From positions 1-57,660 of IMG/VR virus record IMGVR_UViG_3300042691_027362: 57,660 nt of DNA; one strand, given 5' to 3'. This document shows positions 1 through 7,413 of the stretch, piece after piece. The position numbers were made by a program, and so were the translations under genes. The stretch comes from a virus. The notes below the pieces were generated by a model, which did no database searches, was not told the DNA's origin, and was given only the letters and a program-made list of their open reading frames with translations. Positions within the stretch are counted from its first letter, which is position 1. Each line of letters opens with the position of its first letter.

Positions 1-265
1 GCTCCTTCATTGGCTGGAATACTACATGAGTTGGGGTAACAATCGCAATAGTATTACAAAGTACTCTTTTTTTTTTAGACACTGAGTCTACCTGCCACGC
101 TCTGTTATGGAGGTTCGCTTTCTTCACCTCAATAAGTAGCACTTCCCCCTCCTTCATGGCAACTATGTCAACACCTTCATTTGTCTGATCCTTCTGCGAA
201 GAAAGAACAAAGCCATTGTTCTTGAGTATTCTGCGTACTTTACTTTCCGCCTTGTTCTTTTTCAT
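1..265 (-). CDS. PD-(D/E)XK nuclease-like protein, 3' end cut by window
   Basis: The reading frame opens with an ATG at 265 and runs off the window start, so only the first 88 residues are seen. The visible part has a short basic N-terminus, then GVDIVAMKEGEVLLIEVKK, which fits the D...E-x-K core of PD-(D/E)XK nucleases (VRR/Holliday-junction-resolvase type). The start overlaps the stop of the preceding gene by ATGA, so it belongs to the same leftward operon. Role is inferred: DNA processing or restriction of other DNA. The rest of the catalytic core lies outside the window. Confidence 0.6.
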   Translation of the reverse strand, partial: MKKNKAESKVRRILKNNGFVLSSQKDQTNEGVDIVAMKEGEVLLIEVKKANLHNRAWQVDSVSKKKRVLCNTIAIVTPTHVVFQPMKE

Positions 266-495
266 TTAGCCCTCTTGACTAGCTTGATTAAGATGTCTTG
301 AGATACTGAGAACTTGCACAGCATTTCCTTAAGACAATGCTCGGTCACATCTTCTCCGGTTTTGTGAGCGACGAACTTGATATTGAACCCCGCATCTATA
401 AGCTCCTTACATTCCTTAAGGTTAACGTAGCGCGAGGCATCGTTTGAGTATAGCTTCCGGTTCTTGTAGTAAGTAATCGTGTATTGCTTATTCAT
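262..495 (-). CDS. PhaR/PHB accumulation regulator N-domain-like small protein
   Basis: 77 residues, starting at the ATG behind GGGGAG rather than at an upstream in-frame start. The sequence carries YYKNRKLYSNDASRYVNL, then a helix, then HKTGEDVT and LKEML. This follows the order and key residues of the PHB_acc_N DNA-binding domain of PhaR regulators (KYPNRRLYDT..SRYVTL...DAKTGEDLT). In bacteria that domain controls polyhydroxyalkanoate genes. Here it stands alone without the C-terminal part. The phage role is unknown; it could be a small DNA-binding regulator. It sits in an operon, overlapping both neighbours. Confidence 0.6.
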   Translation of the reverse strand: MNKQYTITYYKNRKLYSNDASRYVNLKECKELIDAGFNIKFVAHKTGEDVTEHCLKEMLCKFSVSQDILIKLVKRAK

Positions 496-763
496 AAGTA
501 ATTGTCTCCCCAATTTTTTTATATCCGCTTGTTATCAATTCTCCCTTGTCTGTTCTAAAGATAGCATACTCCATGTTATAGGGCAACTTATTGAGCCAGT
601 AAATCAGTCCGTACATTGTCTCGAACTTGGGGGAGGTCTTGCGTCTTCCATTAAGAATGATCCTCTTGGGTATTTGATAACGAATCATTGCCACATATCT
701 AGACTTCTCTAACTTAGGGTCGGGCAATGGAATATCCGTCATAATGTCAGTGCTACGTTTCAT
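488..763 (-). CDS. Hypothetical phage protein (91 aa)
   Basis: Not recognised. The start is the ATG preceded by AGGAGAATACTA; it shares one base with the upstream gene's stop (TAATG). The protein is basic in the middle (KRIILNGRRKTSPKFETMYGLIYWLNKLP) and ends in KIGETITYE. No membrane segment or signal peptide is seen. Its stop overlaps the next gene's start by 8 bp, indicating translational coupling within the rII-region operon. Confidence 0.6.
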   Translation of the reverse strand: MKRSTDIMTDIPLPDPKLEKSRYVAMIRYQIPKRIILNGRRKTSPKFETMYGLIYWLNKLPYNMEYAIFRTDKGELITSGYKKIGETITYE

Positions 764-942
764 TAGTATTCTCCTTTGTAGTCTACGATACTGCACTTAG
801 CAAGAAGTGTCTTGCCTTCCCTGATTACAAAAGAATCCCCGATGTCTAAATTCTCTCGTAGTTCTTCGAGTGCTGTAGCCAGAGACTTGTATATCTTTAC
901 ACTGGTTGTCTTATCGCTGTACGTTATATATGCTTTTATCAT
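763..942 (-). CDS. Small hypothetical protein (59 aa)
   Basis: Begins at an ATG overlapping the rIIB stop (ATGA) and ends sharing a base with the next start (TAATG). The product starts MIKAYITYSDKTTSVKIYKS and contains a helix-like ALEELRENL. Function is not recognised. Support comes from gap-free packing in the operon and a frame that is open from start-overlap to stop-overlap. Confidence 0.55.
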   Translation of the reverse strand: MIKAYITYSDKTTSVKIYKSLATALEELRENLDIGDSFVIREGKTLLAKCSIVDYKGEY

Positions 943-1769
943 AGCGTCTCTCCACAGTTAGGACAATAGTTAAATCCTTCCACATCGTACTCACCACAAG
1001 CAGGACAATCAAAAGACTTCTCTTCTTCATCCTCTAACGCGGCGTTAGTAAGTTCGTATGAAGAAGTTACAAGCGGTTTGTCGATAAGCCCTTGAGACTC
1101 AGCTACAACTTTGAACTTACATACTCGCATCTTAGTACCGTTGTAATCCGTAGGAACTGCAACAACATCAGCAGGATCAACCTCAACATCGAGTAGCCTG
1201 TCATCTCCAGAACCAAAGTTTTGAGCATACGACATAGTAGCAACGTGTAAGCCATATGAACACACGTTATTAGGATTGTCGTCAACCTTGCTACGATCAA
1301 TCGATACAACATTACCTACTGAGTTGTCCATCTTCCCGGTGTGCTTATCAAGAAAGTCATTACGTACTGCACGATAGGCGATGAAGTTACCTTCGGTTGT
1401 AATAGGATGACCGTTATGTTCGAGAAACTTAAACAACATCTGTCTACTATTAAAGCTCGGGTTGTTCTTAAGCTTCGCCCAGAACTTAAGTAGGGGTTCG
1501 AATGGTAGGTTGTTATTAAAGAAGTCAAGCACTCTAGTCGATAATGATTCGGGCAAAGCGTCACCATCTACATGTACTATTCCATCAACAACTTGGAAAC
1601 CTCGCTCACTAAGAGAGTCAGCAATAGACAACAAAGGAATAATCTCGTCAAGTTTTCCCTCCTTGATTTTCTGAAGGACTCGGTCATAACGTCCATCAGC
1701 TTTGTTAATTGTAGTAGTCTTACCTGCGTGATTAAGTATAAGACTTTGTGGTAGAATTATGTAGTTCAT
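939..1769 (-). CDS. rIIB: rIIB-like protein with C-terminal zinc ribbon
   Basis: 276 residues. The N-terminal half (SLILNHAGKTTTINKADGRY...KIKEGK) and the central part (FLEHNGHPITTEGNFIAYRAV..DFLDKHTG, then CSYGLHV.T..YA) match the T4-type rIIB layout. An extra C-terminal segment has two CxxC pairs (CPACGEYDVEGFNYCPNCG), a zinc ribbon. It lies directly after rIIA with an ATGA overlap and AAGGAGG inside the end of rIIA. T4 rIIA and rIIB act at the membrane in lysis inhibition and phage exclusion; the same role here is inference. Confidence 0.75.
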   Translation of the reverse strand: MNYIILPQSLILNHAGKTTTINKADGRYDRVLQKIKEGKLDEIIPLLSIADSLSERGFQVVDGIVHVDGDALPESLSTRVLDFFNNNLPFEPLLKFWAKLKNNPSFNSRQMLFKFLEHNGHPITTEGNFIAYRAVRNDFLDKHTGKMDNSVGNVVSIDRSKVDDNPNNVCSYGLHVATMSYAQNFGSGDDRLLDVEVDPADVVAVPTDYNGTKMRVCKFKVVAESQGLIDKPLVTSSYELTNAALEDEEEKSFDCPACGEYDVEGFNYCPNCGETL

Positions 1770-3637
1770 GCGTCCTCCTTGGACTGTTTGTTAATCTCAT
1801 CAATTACAATTTGTGCAGAGTTAGTTGAGTAGTGCCCTAAGCTATGAAGCACCGTAATTAATGGGTACTTTTTTACCAGCGCATTGTACTCAGCACTAAT
1901 AGCAAGCATTTCTTTTTTAAGATCGGGGAACTGTTCAAGAAGGTAGTTCGTAATATCATCAGGCTCAGTCCTTCTGTTAAATTTTTTAAGCACATCAACC
2001 CTCTGATAAAAATGTGGAAGATTAGACAATCCTACCACACCTTTCTTGTTCTTGGACAGTAGGTAATTTTTTCCTTGTTCAAATGTCATACCCTTGGTAA
2101 GAACTAAGTTTTTATTACACTTTGGAATATTTATAACTGTAATAAACTTAGCAATAGTTCTGATATCTTCATTAAAATCGTCAACAAATACTACTGGCGT
2201 AGGATTGTTATTGAGTTTCTCGATTGTCCACTGGCTACGCTGACCAGAGTTATGTATTTGCCAACACACAGCATCTCTAGTACTCTTTTGTGTACGTTGA
2301 GCAGACTTTTTAGGCGGCATAGGCAGAGCGTCAGCATCCATTCGATTAGTAAATAGAATGTCTTGGAATGGAATATCTGAGATAGCGTCAGCACTTATCA
2401 ACACCTTGTCCTTATTTGATTCAAGATAGAAGTTAAGTTTACGAGCAAGGTTATTACCGTACTCTGTAGAAGTATAGACTACTACATTAAGATCAACACC
2501 AGTAGAATGTCCAAGCTCAGTGTGAGTCGAACCTCTGCGTCCTCTTCTAACATACCTGTATTCTTTAGGAAGTGGACAGACTACACAATCTTTCATGAGT
2601 TTAAAGTTTGCCCCAAGGTCTATGTTGATGCGGTAAATTTGATCGAACAATGAGTAAGTTTGTTTGTTCTCAAGCCTCAGTTTAAGTGGAAGATTTAAGT
2701 TATTAATCTTGTTAGTAATTACCTCTTCAATCTTACTACGACAATCGTTAAGCATCTCATCTTGTTTAGATTTATTGTCGTCGTTGTTCTCAAGACGTTC
2801 TCTTGATGAAGCAATTTTGAAATGTCCATTGGGAACATTCAAAGCTACAATGGAACTACTAGTGTTTAACTCGTCAGACTTCTTGTTCCAATAACTGGAA
2901 TATCTACCTTGATCTTCCATGATGTTATACTCGATACCATCAATTAGATAGACGGTACGAGCCTCATTCCCATGACAATCATACGCTGTCATATTGCCGA
3001 GCGTCAATGTCGGATTAAGTTGATGAATGTCCTTACTTCCGAGAAACTTGATAGGCTCTGACCAAAACCGAACGCATCGCTGCACCGCTTCTCTAAACTC
3101 TGCAATATCTTTAGGCTTCACGCCGATACTAATCTCAACACCATTAGCTTCTGAGGTTTTCTCTGTGCTGATGAGACTTACTCCGCCACTATCTCCCAAG
3201 TGTGCAACATAAATGTATTTAGTTCCATTAAAGTACGAGGTGACAGTGAAGCTATCAGTATAACTGAAGGCAGACTTAGCACCAATACCAAAGCCACCAG
3301 TCTGAGCATTTGTATTCCTTTTAGTTGATGATCCATAGTTTACAAAGATATTTTCCATTCGATCAGGAGAGATGCCTACACCAAAGTCACGCACCTTGAA
3401 TACGGGATCAAGTGTATTAGGTACAGTGATCTCGATAGGTAGCTTACCCCATGTGCCAGCCTCTCGCATAGCATCGCGACCATTACAGATATACTCTTGA
3501 ACAAGTGTTCTAATCGGATAAGCATATAGCTTACTCAAGATGTCAACCACTAGGCGTACATCAGAGATGCCGAAGTTGAGAGCTTTGCTCGGCTCAACGT
3601 TTGAATCAATCTTAACTGCGTTGTTGTTTATAATCAT
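1766..3637 (-). CDS. rIIA: rIIA-like GHKL-type ATPase
   Basis: 623 residues. The Bergerat ATP-binding fold is visible: E48 and N52 in QEYICNGRDA (N box), D84 in RDFGVGIS (G1 box), and GGFGIGAKSAFS near 114-125 (G2 box). This family includes T4 rIIA, MutL and Hsp90. Adjacent rIIB supports the rIIA name. T4 rIIA is a membrane-associated protein affecting lysis timing and exclusion. The C-terminal half has no motif I recognise. The stop overlaps the rIIB start by ATGA. Confidence 0.8.
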   Translation of the reverse strand: MIINNNAVKIDSNVEPSKALNFGISDVRLVVDILSKLYAYPIRTLVQEYICNGRDAMREAGTWGKLPIEITVPNTLDPVFKVRDFGVGISPDRMENIFVNYGSSTKRNTNAQTGGFGIGAKSAFSYTDSFTVTSYFNGTKYIYVAHLGDSGGVSLISTEKTSEANGVEISIGVKPKDIAEFREAVQRCVRFWSEPIKFLGSKDIHQLNPTLTLGNMTAYDCHGNEARTVYLIDGIEYNIMEDQGRYSSYWNKKSDELNTSSSIVALNVPNGHFKIASSRERLENNDDNKSKQDEMLNDCRSKIEEVITNKINNLNLPLKLRLENKQTYSLFDQIYRINIDLGANFKLMKDCVVCPLPKEYRYVRRGRRGSTHTELGHSTGVDLNVVVYTSTEYGNNLARKLNFYLESNKDKVLISADAISDIPFQDILFTNRMDADALPMPPKKSAQRTQKSTRDAVCWQIHNSGQRSQWTIEKLNNNPTPVVFVDDFNEDIRTIAKFITVINIPKCNKNLVLTKGMTFEQGKNYLLSKNKKGVVGLSNLPHFYQRVDVLKKFNRRTEPDDITNYLLEQFPDLKKEMLAISAEYNALVKKYPLITVLHSLGHYSTNSAQIVIDEINKQSKEDA

Positions 3638-3843
3638 AAGTCCTCCTCTTGATATAGTTTAGATTCAACCAATGCCAAGTCCTTCTCATACTGCAACCAC
3701 ATTCTTACCTCACTCGGTTGCCAATCTGATTCATTGAATAAATCAATAACCTTAGCTAGAATGTGCATACGCTCTGTTAGTTTTTCAATAGCCTGAGCGT
3801 CACTATCGACGCTCAAGCCACCATTCACCAATCTAAACTTCAT
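3634..3843 (-). CDS. Small hypothetical protein (69 aa)
   Basis: Not recognised. Mostly helical, acidic (AQAIEKLTERMHILAKVIDLF...DWQPSEVRMWLQYEKDLALVESKLYQEEDL). Both ends overlap neighbours by 4 bp (ATGA), so it is coupled between the DUF932-like gene and rIIA. No signal peptide or membrane segment. Confidence 0.6.
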   Translation of the reverse strand: MKFRLVNGGLSVDSDAQAIEKLTERMHILAKVIDLFNESDWQPSEVRMWLQYEKDLALVESKLYQEEDL

Positions 3844-4589
3844 GCTGCCATCCTCTGCTCGGCAAGGTTCCAGAGCATTGTGTTGATCTCTGTCTGAGAT
3901 ACCATACCTCGTACCTTACGGATAGCTTTATCTTTACGCTTACCATCTTCTTCAACCAATACCCTAGCACCGCCACGGATGAGAGCCTCTTGGACCACGT
4001 TCATCACAGTGAATAGATCGGTTTCCTGATCTTCTGTACGTTGGACAGGTACAGAGAAGGACTCAAGCTTTACGTCATCACCTAGACGATTCTGGATTGC
4101 TTGGCGCTGGAAGTCTTTAATCTCTGCATCAGATAACTTTGTTTGTTTCATCTTGTCGATAGACTGAGTGAGCTTGTCAGCTTGAGCTACGATGAAGTTG
4201 ATACCTTCGATCAATCGTTCGTTAAAGTTCTCACCAGAATGCCTGATTCGTACTGGTTGAATTAGGTTATCGCCCACCACTAGACCATTCGCACATATCG
4301 TGCGGAAGAAACCTAGCTGAAGAATGACCGAACTAGTTCCGTCATGTGAGTTGGTAAGAAGTAGTTGAGGCACTCCGTCAACTATCGCTTTAAGTGTAGG
4401 TGAAGTAAAGATGACACGATGTTTCTGGAATCCGTGACGTTCTTTTTTGCGTACCTTAAGAGCCACGAACCTGTCCATCTTGTAGCCGAGCCCCTCGATA
4501 GTGGCAATCATCTCACTTGTTTTAGCAAGTTTATACTTGTCTGTAAGTGTGTGGAATTTCTGGTCAAGTGTCTGAATTTCTGTTGTCAT
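3840..4589 (-). CDS. DUF932-like phage/plasmid protein
   Basis: 249 residues. I chose the ATG after AAAAGGATACAAC; an in-frame ATG 27 bp upstream has no RBS. The central region (RKKERHGFQKHRVIFTSP...LLLTNSHDGTSSVILQLGFFRTICANGLVVGD) is the hallmark of the DUF932 (TIGR03299) phage/plasmid-like family: NSHDG..., then R.ICANG. Family function is unproven, with members in phages and plasmids near replication genes. It has its own putative promoter at 4632-4660. Confidence 0.75.
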   Translation of the reverse strand: MTTEIQTLDQKFHTLTDKYKLAKTSEMIATIEGLGYKMDRFVALKVRKKERHGFQKHRVIFTSPTLKAIVDGVPQLLLTNSHDGTSSVILQLGFFRTICANGLVVGDNLIQPVRIRHSGENFNERLIEGINFIVAQADKLTQSIDKMKQTKLSDAEIKDFQRQAIQNRLGDDVKLESFSVPVQRTEDQETDLFTVMNVVQEALIRGGARVLVEEDGKRKDKAIRKVRGMVSQTEINTMLWNLAEQRMAA

Positions 4590-4631
4590 GTTGTATCCTT
4601 TTGTTTGAAGCGTCATGCTTCTGTTGTTTTA

Positions 4632-4660
4632 ATTATAGATCAAGTTCGGGTCATTAGAAA
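4632..4660 (-). promoter_or_regulatory. Putative sigma70-type promoter before DUF932-like gene
   Basis: On the - strand TTTCTA, a 17-bp spacer and a perfect TATAAT precede the DUF932-like gene. The same -35 hexamer, spacer length and -10 occur at 6375-6403. The -35 matches TTGACA at only three of six positions. Confidence 0.4.
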
Positions 4661-4669
4661 GTAGGAAAA

Positions 4670-4933
4670 CTACTCCACTTCGTATTTAATACCTTCAAAA
4701 GTTATCGACTTCAAAGTGTTGACGTTGATGGTACGATACTCCTCAGACTGAAGGTCGAAGACGGTGAGATAGTTCAATGCCTCAGCATCATACCCTAGTT
4801 CACCACCTTTAAGATACTTCTTAACCCCCAATCGACATACCATTTTTCTCAGACTTCCATTTTTTTTGGTGAATTCCACCGAAAAGATTTTGTTTCCGAC
4901 TAGTTCTCTCAATTGTCTTACTTCTGTTTTCAT
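4670..4933 (-). CDS. WYL_2-like SH3 beta-barrel small protein
   Basis: 87 residues, with RELVGNKIFSVEFTKKNGSLRKM, CRLGVKKYLKGGELGY, LLTVFDLQ-type and YRTINVNTLKSITF segments. This is the pattern of the small phage family PF10902 (Sm-like SH3 beta-barrel, formerly DUF2693). Probably nucleic-acid or protein binding; no enzyme motif. Family assignment is from recall of the motif, not a search. Confidence 0.65.
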   Translation of the reverse strand: MKTEVRQLRELVGNKIFSVEFTKKNGSLRKMVCRLGVKKYLKGGELGYDAEALNYLTVFDLQSEEYRTINVNTLKSITFEGIKYEVE

Positions 4934-4947
4934 GTTGTCTCCTATTG

Positions 4948-5526
4948 TTAGTGAGCGATTAATCCAATCTTAGGATTATTACCTATCGCTATTAAATCAT
5001 TTTCTGAAGCGTTTGCATAGCCTGCGGCAATTAATTCCGCCTCGGTTTTGAAGATGCGAGCATGGCGGTCGGATGATGCGTCAATCAAGTCGTCACGTTT
5101 ACCACCCTCCGATTTAATTAGAGTAAAGTTTACAGGAAGCTTCACACCATCAAGCAATGGCAGACTCTTTGAGTAGGCATAGAACTTGACATGAGGCATT
5201 GATTCCATAACCTTAAACCACTTGTGAAGATATTCCCGACTATAGAAGTCACCTGAGTCATGAATGCGAATAACATCCGCTTTACGTCGAGTAATCTCGG
5301 CAATCATAACCTGCGGAAAATTATCTTGTTTAGTTGCCTCAAGTCTACGCTCAAAGGCAGGCTTCACATTTGACCAGATATAAGCTCCCTTGGAAGCGTA
5401 ACAGTATTTTTTGCAGTCACCTGCCCAGATACAAGTATCCTGCGCAGGGATACCGAAGTTAAATACTCTCAAGTTATTAAGTTTACTAGTCGCTTTAAGT
5501 TTACTATTCTGCGTCAATAATTCCAT
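4948..5526 (-). CDS. Gene product 88 (gp88)-like protein
   Basis: 192 residues. The N-terminus has the phage GP88 family signature: FNFGIPAQDTCIWAGDCKKYCYASKGAY, i.e. a C-x(6)-C-x3-C cysteine cluster ending CYA, then RIHDSGDFYS and FYAYSKSLP. The family is known from mycobacteriophages and other phages with no settled function; the cysteine cluster suggests metal binding. The gene lies between the SH3-barrel gene and an unknown gene in the leftward operon. Confidence 0.7.
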   Translation of the reverse strand: MELLTQNSKLKATSKLNNLRVFNFGIPAQDTCIWAGDCKKYCYASKGAYIWSNVKPAFERRLEATKQDNFPQVMIAEITRRKADVIRIHDSGDFYSREYLHKWFKVMESMPHVKFYAYSKSLPLLDGVKLPVNFTLIKSEGGKRDDLIDASSDRHARIFKTEAELIAAGYANASENDLIAIGNNPKIGLIAH

Positions 5527-5529
5527 AAC

Positions 5530-5838
5530 TTACCACTCCTTTTCGAATTGATAATAATAATCAGCTTCACACGCTCCTAATAGTACCCTAGTTATGTAAT
5601 GCTTAGGAAGCTGGGTAAAATCTGCCTCACTTACGTTTGACTGTAATGCCCAAAATACCCTATCGGCATCATTAAACCGGTCAGATGCGTAAAGCCCTGC
5701 CGCATGGCAATCTTCTAAGGCATTCCGGAATTCACGTTTAAATTCGATTCTACACTGTGTTATGAGGGAATAGAACAATTCCCTGCCCTTCGGTGAATAA
5801 TCACGATAATGGCTCAATAAGCCCCAAATGCTTCGCAT
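5530..5838 (-). CDS. Hypothetical protein (102 aa)
   Basis: Not recognised. A predicted helical, aromatic-rich protein (IWGLLSHYRDYSPKGRELFYSLITQ, then DRVFWALQ and ACEADYYYQFEKEW). Located three bases upstream of the gp88-like gene and read in the same direction, so presumably cotranscribed. Confidence 0.6.
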   Translation of the reverse strand: MRSIWGLLSHYRDYSPKGRELFYSLITQCRIEFKREFRNALEDCHAAGLYASDRFNDADRVFWALQSNVSEADFTQLPKHYITRVLLGACEADYYYQFEKEW

Positions 5839-5840
5839 AT

Positions 5841-5996
5841 TTAGTTCTCCACCATGGCATCAAGAAGCATCATGTTTACATTATAAATCTCTGCGTTTAG
5901 TTCCTTAACCTCATCAGAGTTTGGACCATAGAATTCGCAGTACAGGACAGCTTTCGATTCCAATACCTCAAGTGTTGATTTTAGTACGTCAATCAT
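5841..5996 (-). CDS. Small hypothetical protein (51 aa)
   Basis: Frame MIDVLKSTLEVLESKAVLYC... ending LLDAMVEN. The ATG sits behind AAGGGAGATTGT, a good RBS, and overlaps the upstream stop by ATGA. Helical and acidic, no known motif. Confidence 0.55.
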   Translation of the reverse strand: MIDVLKSTLEVLESKAVLYCEFYGPNSDEVKELNAEIYNVNMMLLDAMVEN

Positions 5997-6142
5997 ACAA
6001 TCTCCCTTAGAGCAAACGCTCTCAATATGCCTTTCTGTTTTTTAGCATTAGTTAAGAGTTCTGTCAACCATGCATCGCCACGGTCAACTAGATCATAGGT
6101 AGTCTTTGTTCCTGATGCATAGAACACATGTACTCGAATCAT
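5993..6142 (-). CDS. Small hypothetical protein (49 aa)
   Basis: Frame MIRVHVFYASGTKTTYDLVD... ending ALREIV. The start shares a base with the upstream stop (TAATG) and the stop overlaps the next ATG (ATGA). The RBS of the next gene lies inside its last codons. Function unknown. Confidence 0.5.
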   Translation of the reverse strand: MIRVHVFYASGTKTTYDLVDRGDAWLTELLTNAKKQKGILRAFALREIV

Positions 6143-6252
6143 TATGCCACCTCGATAATTTTAAAGCCTTTACGTTTTGGCACCGCTGTGCCCTTTACAT
6201 AAGTCTCATAGATGGAACAATCTGTCAAGTTTAAGTATACTACTCGTTTCAT
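6142..6252 (-). CDS. Tiny hypothetical protein (36 aa), first gene of leftward operon
   Basis: Frame MKRVVYLNLTDCSIYETYVK... preceded by AAAAGGACGAAAC (AAAGGA). It is the first frame downstream of the 6.3-7.4 kb control region and is coupled by TAATG to the next gene. Could be a leader peptide for the operon or a small functional protein. Confidence 0.45.
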   Translation of the reverse strand: MKRVVYLNLTDCSIYETYVKGTAVPKRKGFKIIEVA

Positions 6253-6374
6253 GTTTCGTCCTTTTGTGCATTTTTCGGCACTGTTTGGTAAATTTATAAC
6301 TAGTTGAATTGTTGGGATATCTCAATTATTTTGAAAAAAAGATAGCTCAGATACCCTAAAAATTTAACCAGTAT

Positions 6375-6403
6375 ATTATATACGTAAAGTAATCGAATAG
6401 AAA
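6375..6403 (-). promoter_or_regulatory. Putative leftward promoter of rII-region operon
   Basis: On the - strand TTTCTA, 17 bp, TATAAT. Same hexamers and spacing as at 4632-4660. It lies about 120 bp before the first gene of the leftward operon, leaving a long AT-rich leader. Confidence 0.4.
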
Positions 6404-6433
6404 TCCGGGGAAAAAAACTATACTGTTTAGACA

Positions 6434-6457
6434 GCGAACTTAAGAAAGAAAGTTCGC
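6434..6457. repeat. Perfect 8-bp inverted repeat
   Basis: GCGAACTT at 6434-6441 and AAGTTCGC at 6450-6457 around an 8-base A/G loop. Placed about 30 bp from the putative promoter at 6375-6403, so it could be an operator or a hairpin at the start of a transcript. No U-tract follows, so a terminator is less likely. Confidence 0.5.
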
Positions 6458-6529
6458 CATGGGATACTATTGAGATAGTGGTGACACTAATAAGTAATAA
6501 AGCTATAGCGTAGAATATAATTACTAAAT

Positions 6530-6571
6530 AGTACTAAAACTATAGTACAGATTACAGTACTAAAACTATAG
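6530..6571. repeat. Direct repeat AGTACTAAAACTATAG x2
   Basis: Two identical 16-mers at 6530-6545 and 6556-6571, start to start 26 bp. Each ends in the palindrome CTATAG, and a third CTATAG lies at 6503-6508. Spacing and palindromic ends resemble protein-binding sites. Confidence 0.55.
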
Positions 6572-6675
6572 AGATTATACTCACTCTCTATACTCTCTTA
6601 CCTATAAAGTATCACGCACTATCACTCAACAGTATACGTGTATTTTATCCTCTCATCCCTAGTAGTCTAAGTGGT

Positions 6676-6789
6676 ACTATGCGTCAAGCATATACCCACT
6701 ACTAGTCTTTGAGTGTCTCAATCCCAGTTCGTAGTGCTACTACTTAGACGAGTATACCTCTCGTCAGGGACTATACCACTATGCGTCAA
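6676..6789. repeat. Direct repeat ACTATGCGTCAA x2
   Basis: Identical 12-mers at 6676-6687 and 6778-6789, 102 bp apart, in the gene-free region. Possible binding sites for the same factor. Confidence 0.4.
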
Positions 6790-7254
6790 AGCTATCAGAC
6801 TCGCGTCCATTTAACTCTTCACAGTGTCGTACCTATATGGTACTTCGCAGGATGTTACAAGTTACCTGCTACTCCAACTCAGTGCACCGTTACCGTGATG
6901 CGCCTCGTCGTTCGTTTGGTCTTAATCAGCTTACTTGATTGTCTGTGCCTTGTCAACCCCCTTTGTTAAAGTTACAAGGTGATCGTCCTGATCGTTATCG
7001 GCTACCGTTGCCGCCTCGTGAAGCCATGTTCTCACACCTCGAAAAAACTGTCAAACTATTTTGTAAGTTGTCGTAATCGTTCAGGTTTAACGTGAGGATA
7101 TACGAATCTGTATCGAACTATCAAGCACTTAACCGGAGAGTCTTTAGAATAAAGTTGTAAGTAGTTGAACGCCGTTCGTGCGTAAAGATAGAGGATACCC
7201 GTGCGCGCGTATAATGCAAGCGCAATGCCAAGTTGGGTTTGGCACGAAGTTTGC

Positions 7255-7350
7255 TACGTGCGTGTGTGCGCGTATGACGCGTGTACGCATGACGCGTGTG
7301 CGCGTGTACGCCTGCCCGCGCGTGTGCGCGTGTGTGCGCCCCCCCGGGGG
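7255..7350. repeat. Alternating purine-pyrimidine (Z-DNA-type) tract with 15-bp tandem repeat
   Basis: Uninterrupted pyrimidine-purine alternation runs over 7255-7276, 7277-7291, 7292-7311 and 7317-7339, mostly CG and TG steps. A 15-bp unit ATGACGCGTGTACGC (7274-7288) repeats with one change at 7289-7303. The tract ends in the palindrome CCCCCGGGGG (7341-7350). Base composition is sharply GC-rich against its AT-rich surroundings. Z-forming potential follows from known sequence rules; formation in vivo is inference. Confidence 0.7.
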
Positions 7351-7413
7351 TAGGTGGGTGTGAGTCTCCGTCGAGTTTGGGAGTCTCTATACACCAGTTT
7401 GGGTCTTTATATA

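Larger units (their letters stand above)
6253..7413. other. Gene-free control region (1.16 kb)
   Basis: No frame with a credible RBS or protein-like composition is seen on either strand. The region holds a putative leftward promoter, an 8-bp inverted repeat, two sets of direct repeats, three CTATAG hexamers within 70 bp, many TATA-like hexamers, and an extended alternating purine-pyrimidine tract. It separates two leftward operons. It is likely an early promoter/operator region or a replication origin; the sequence alone does not decide. Confidence 0.6.

Noticed and set aside
6781-6969. 62-residue rightward frame in the control region
   Set aside because: No RBS, composition unlike a phage protein, and it lies among repeats with no neighbouring rightward genes.
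7178-7363. 61-residue rightward frame across the CG/TG tract
   Set aside because: The Cys/Arg/Val-rich product is what alternating CG/TG DNA gives in any frame; no RBS.
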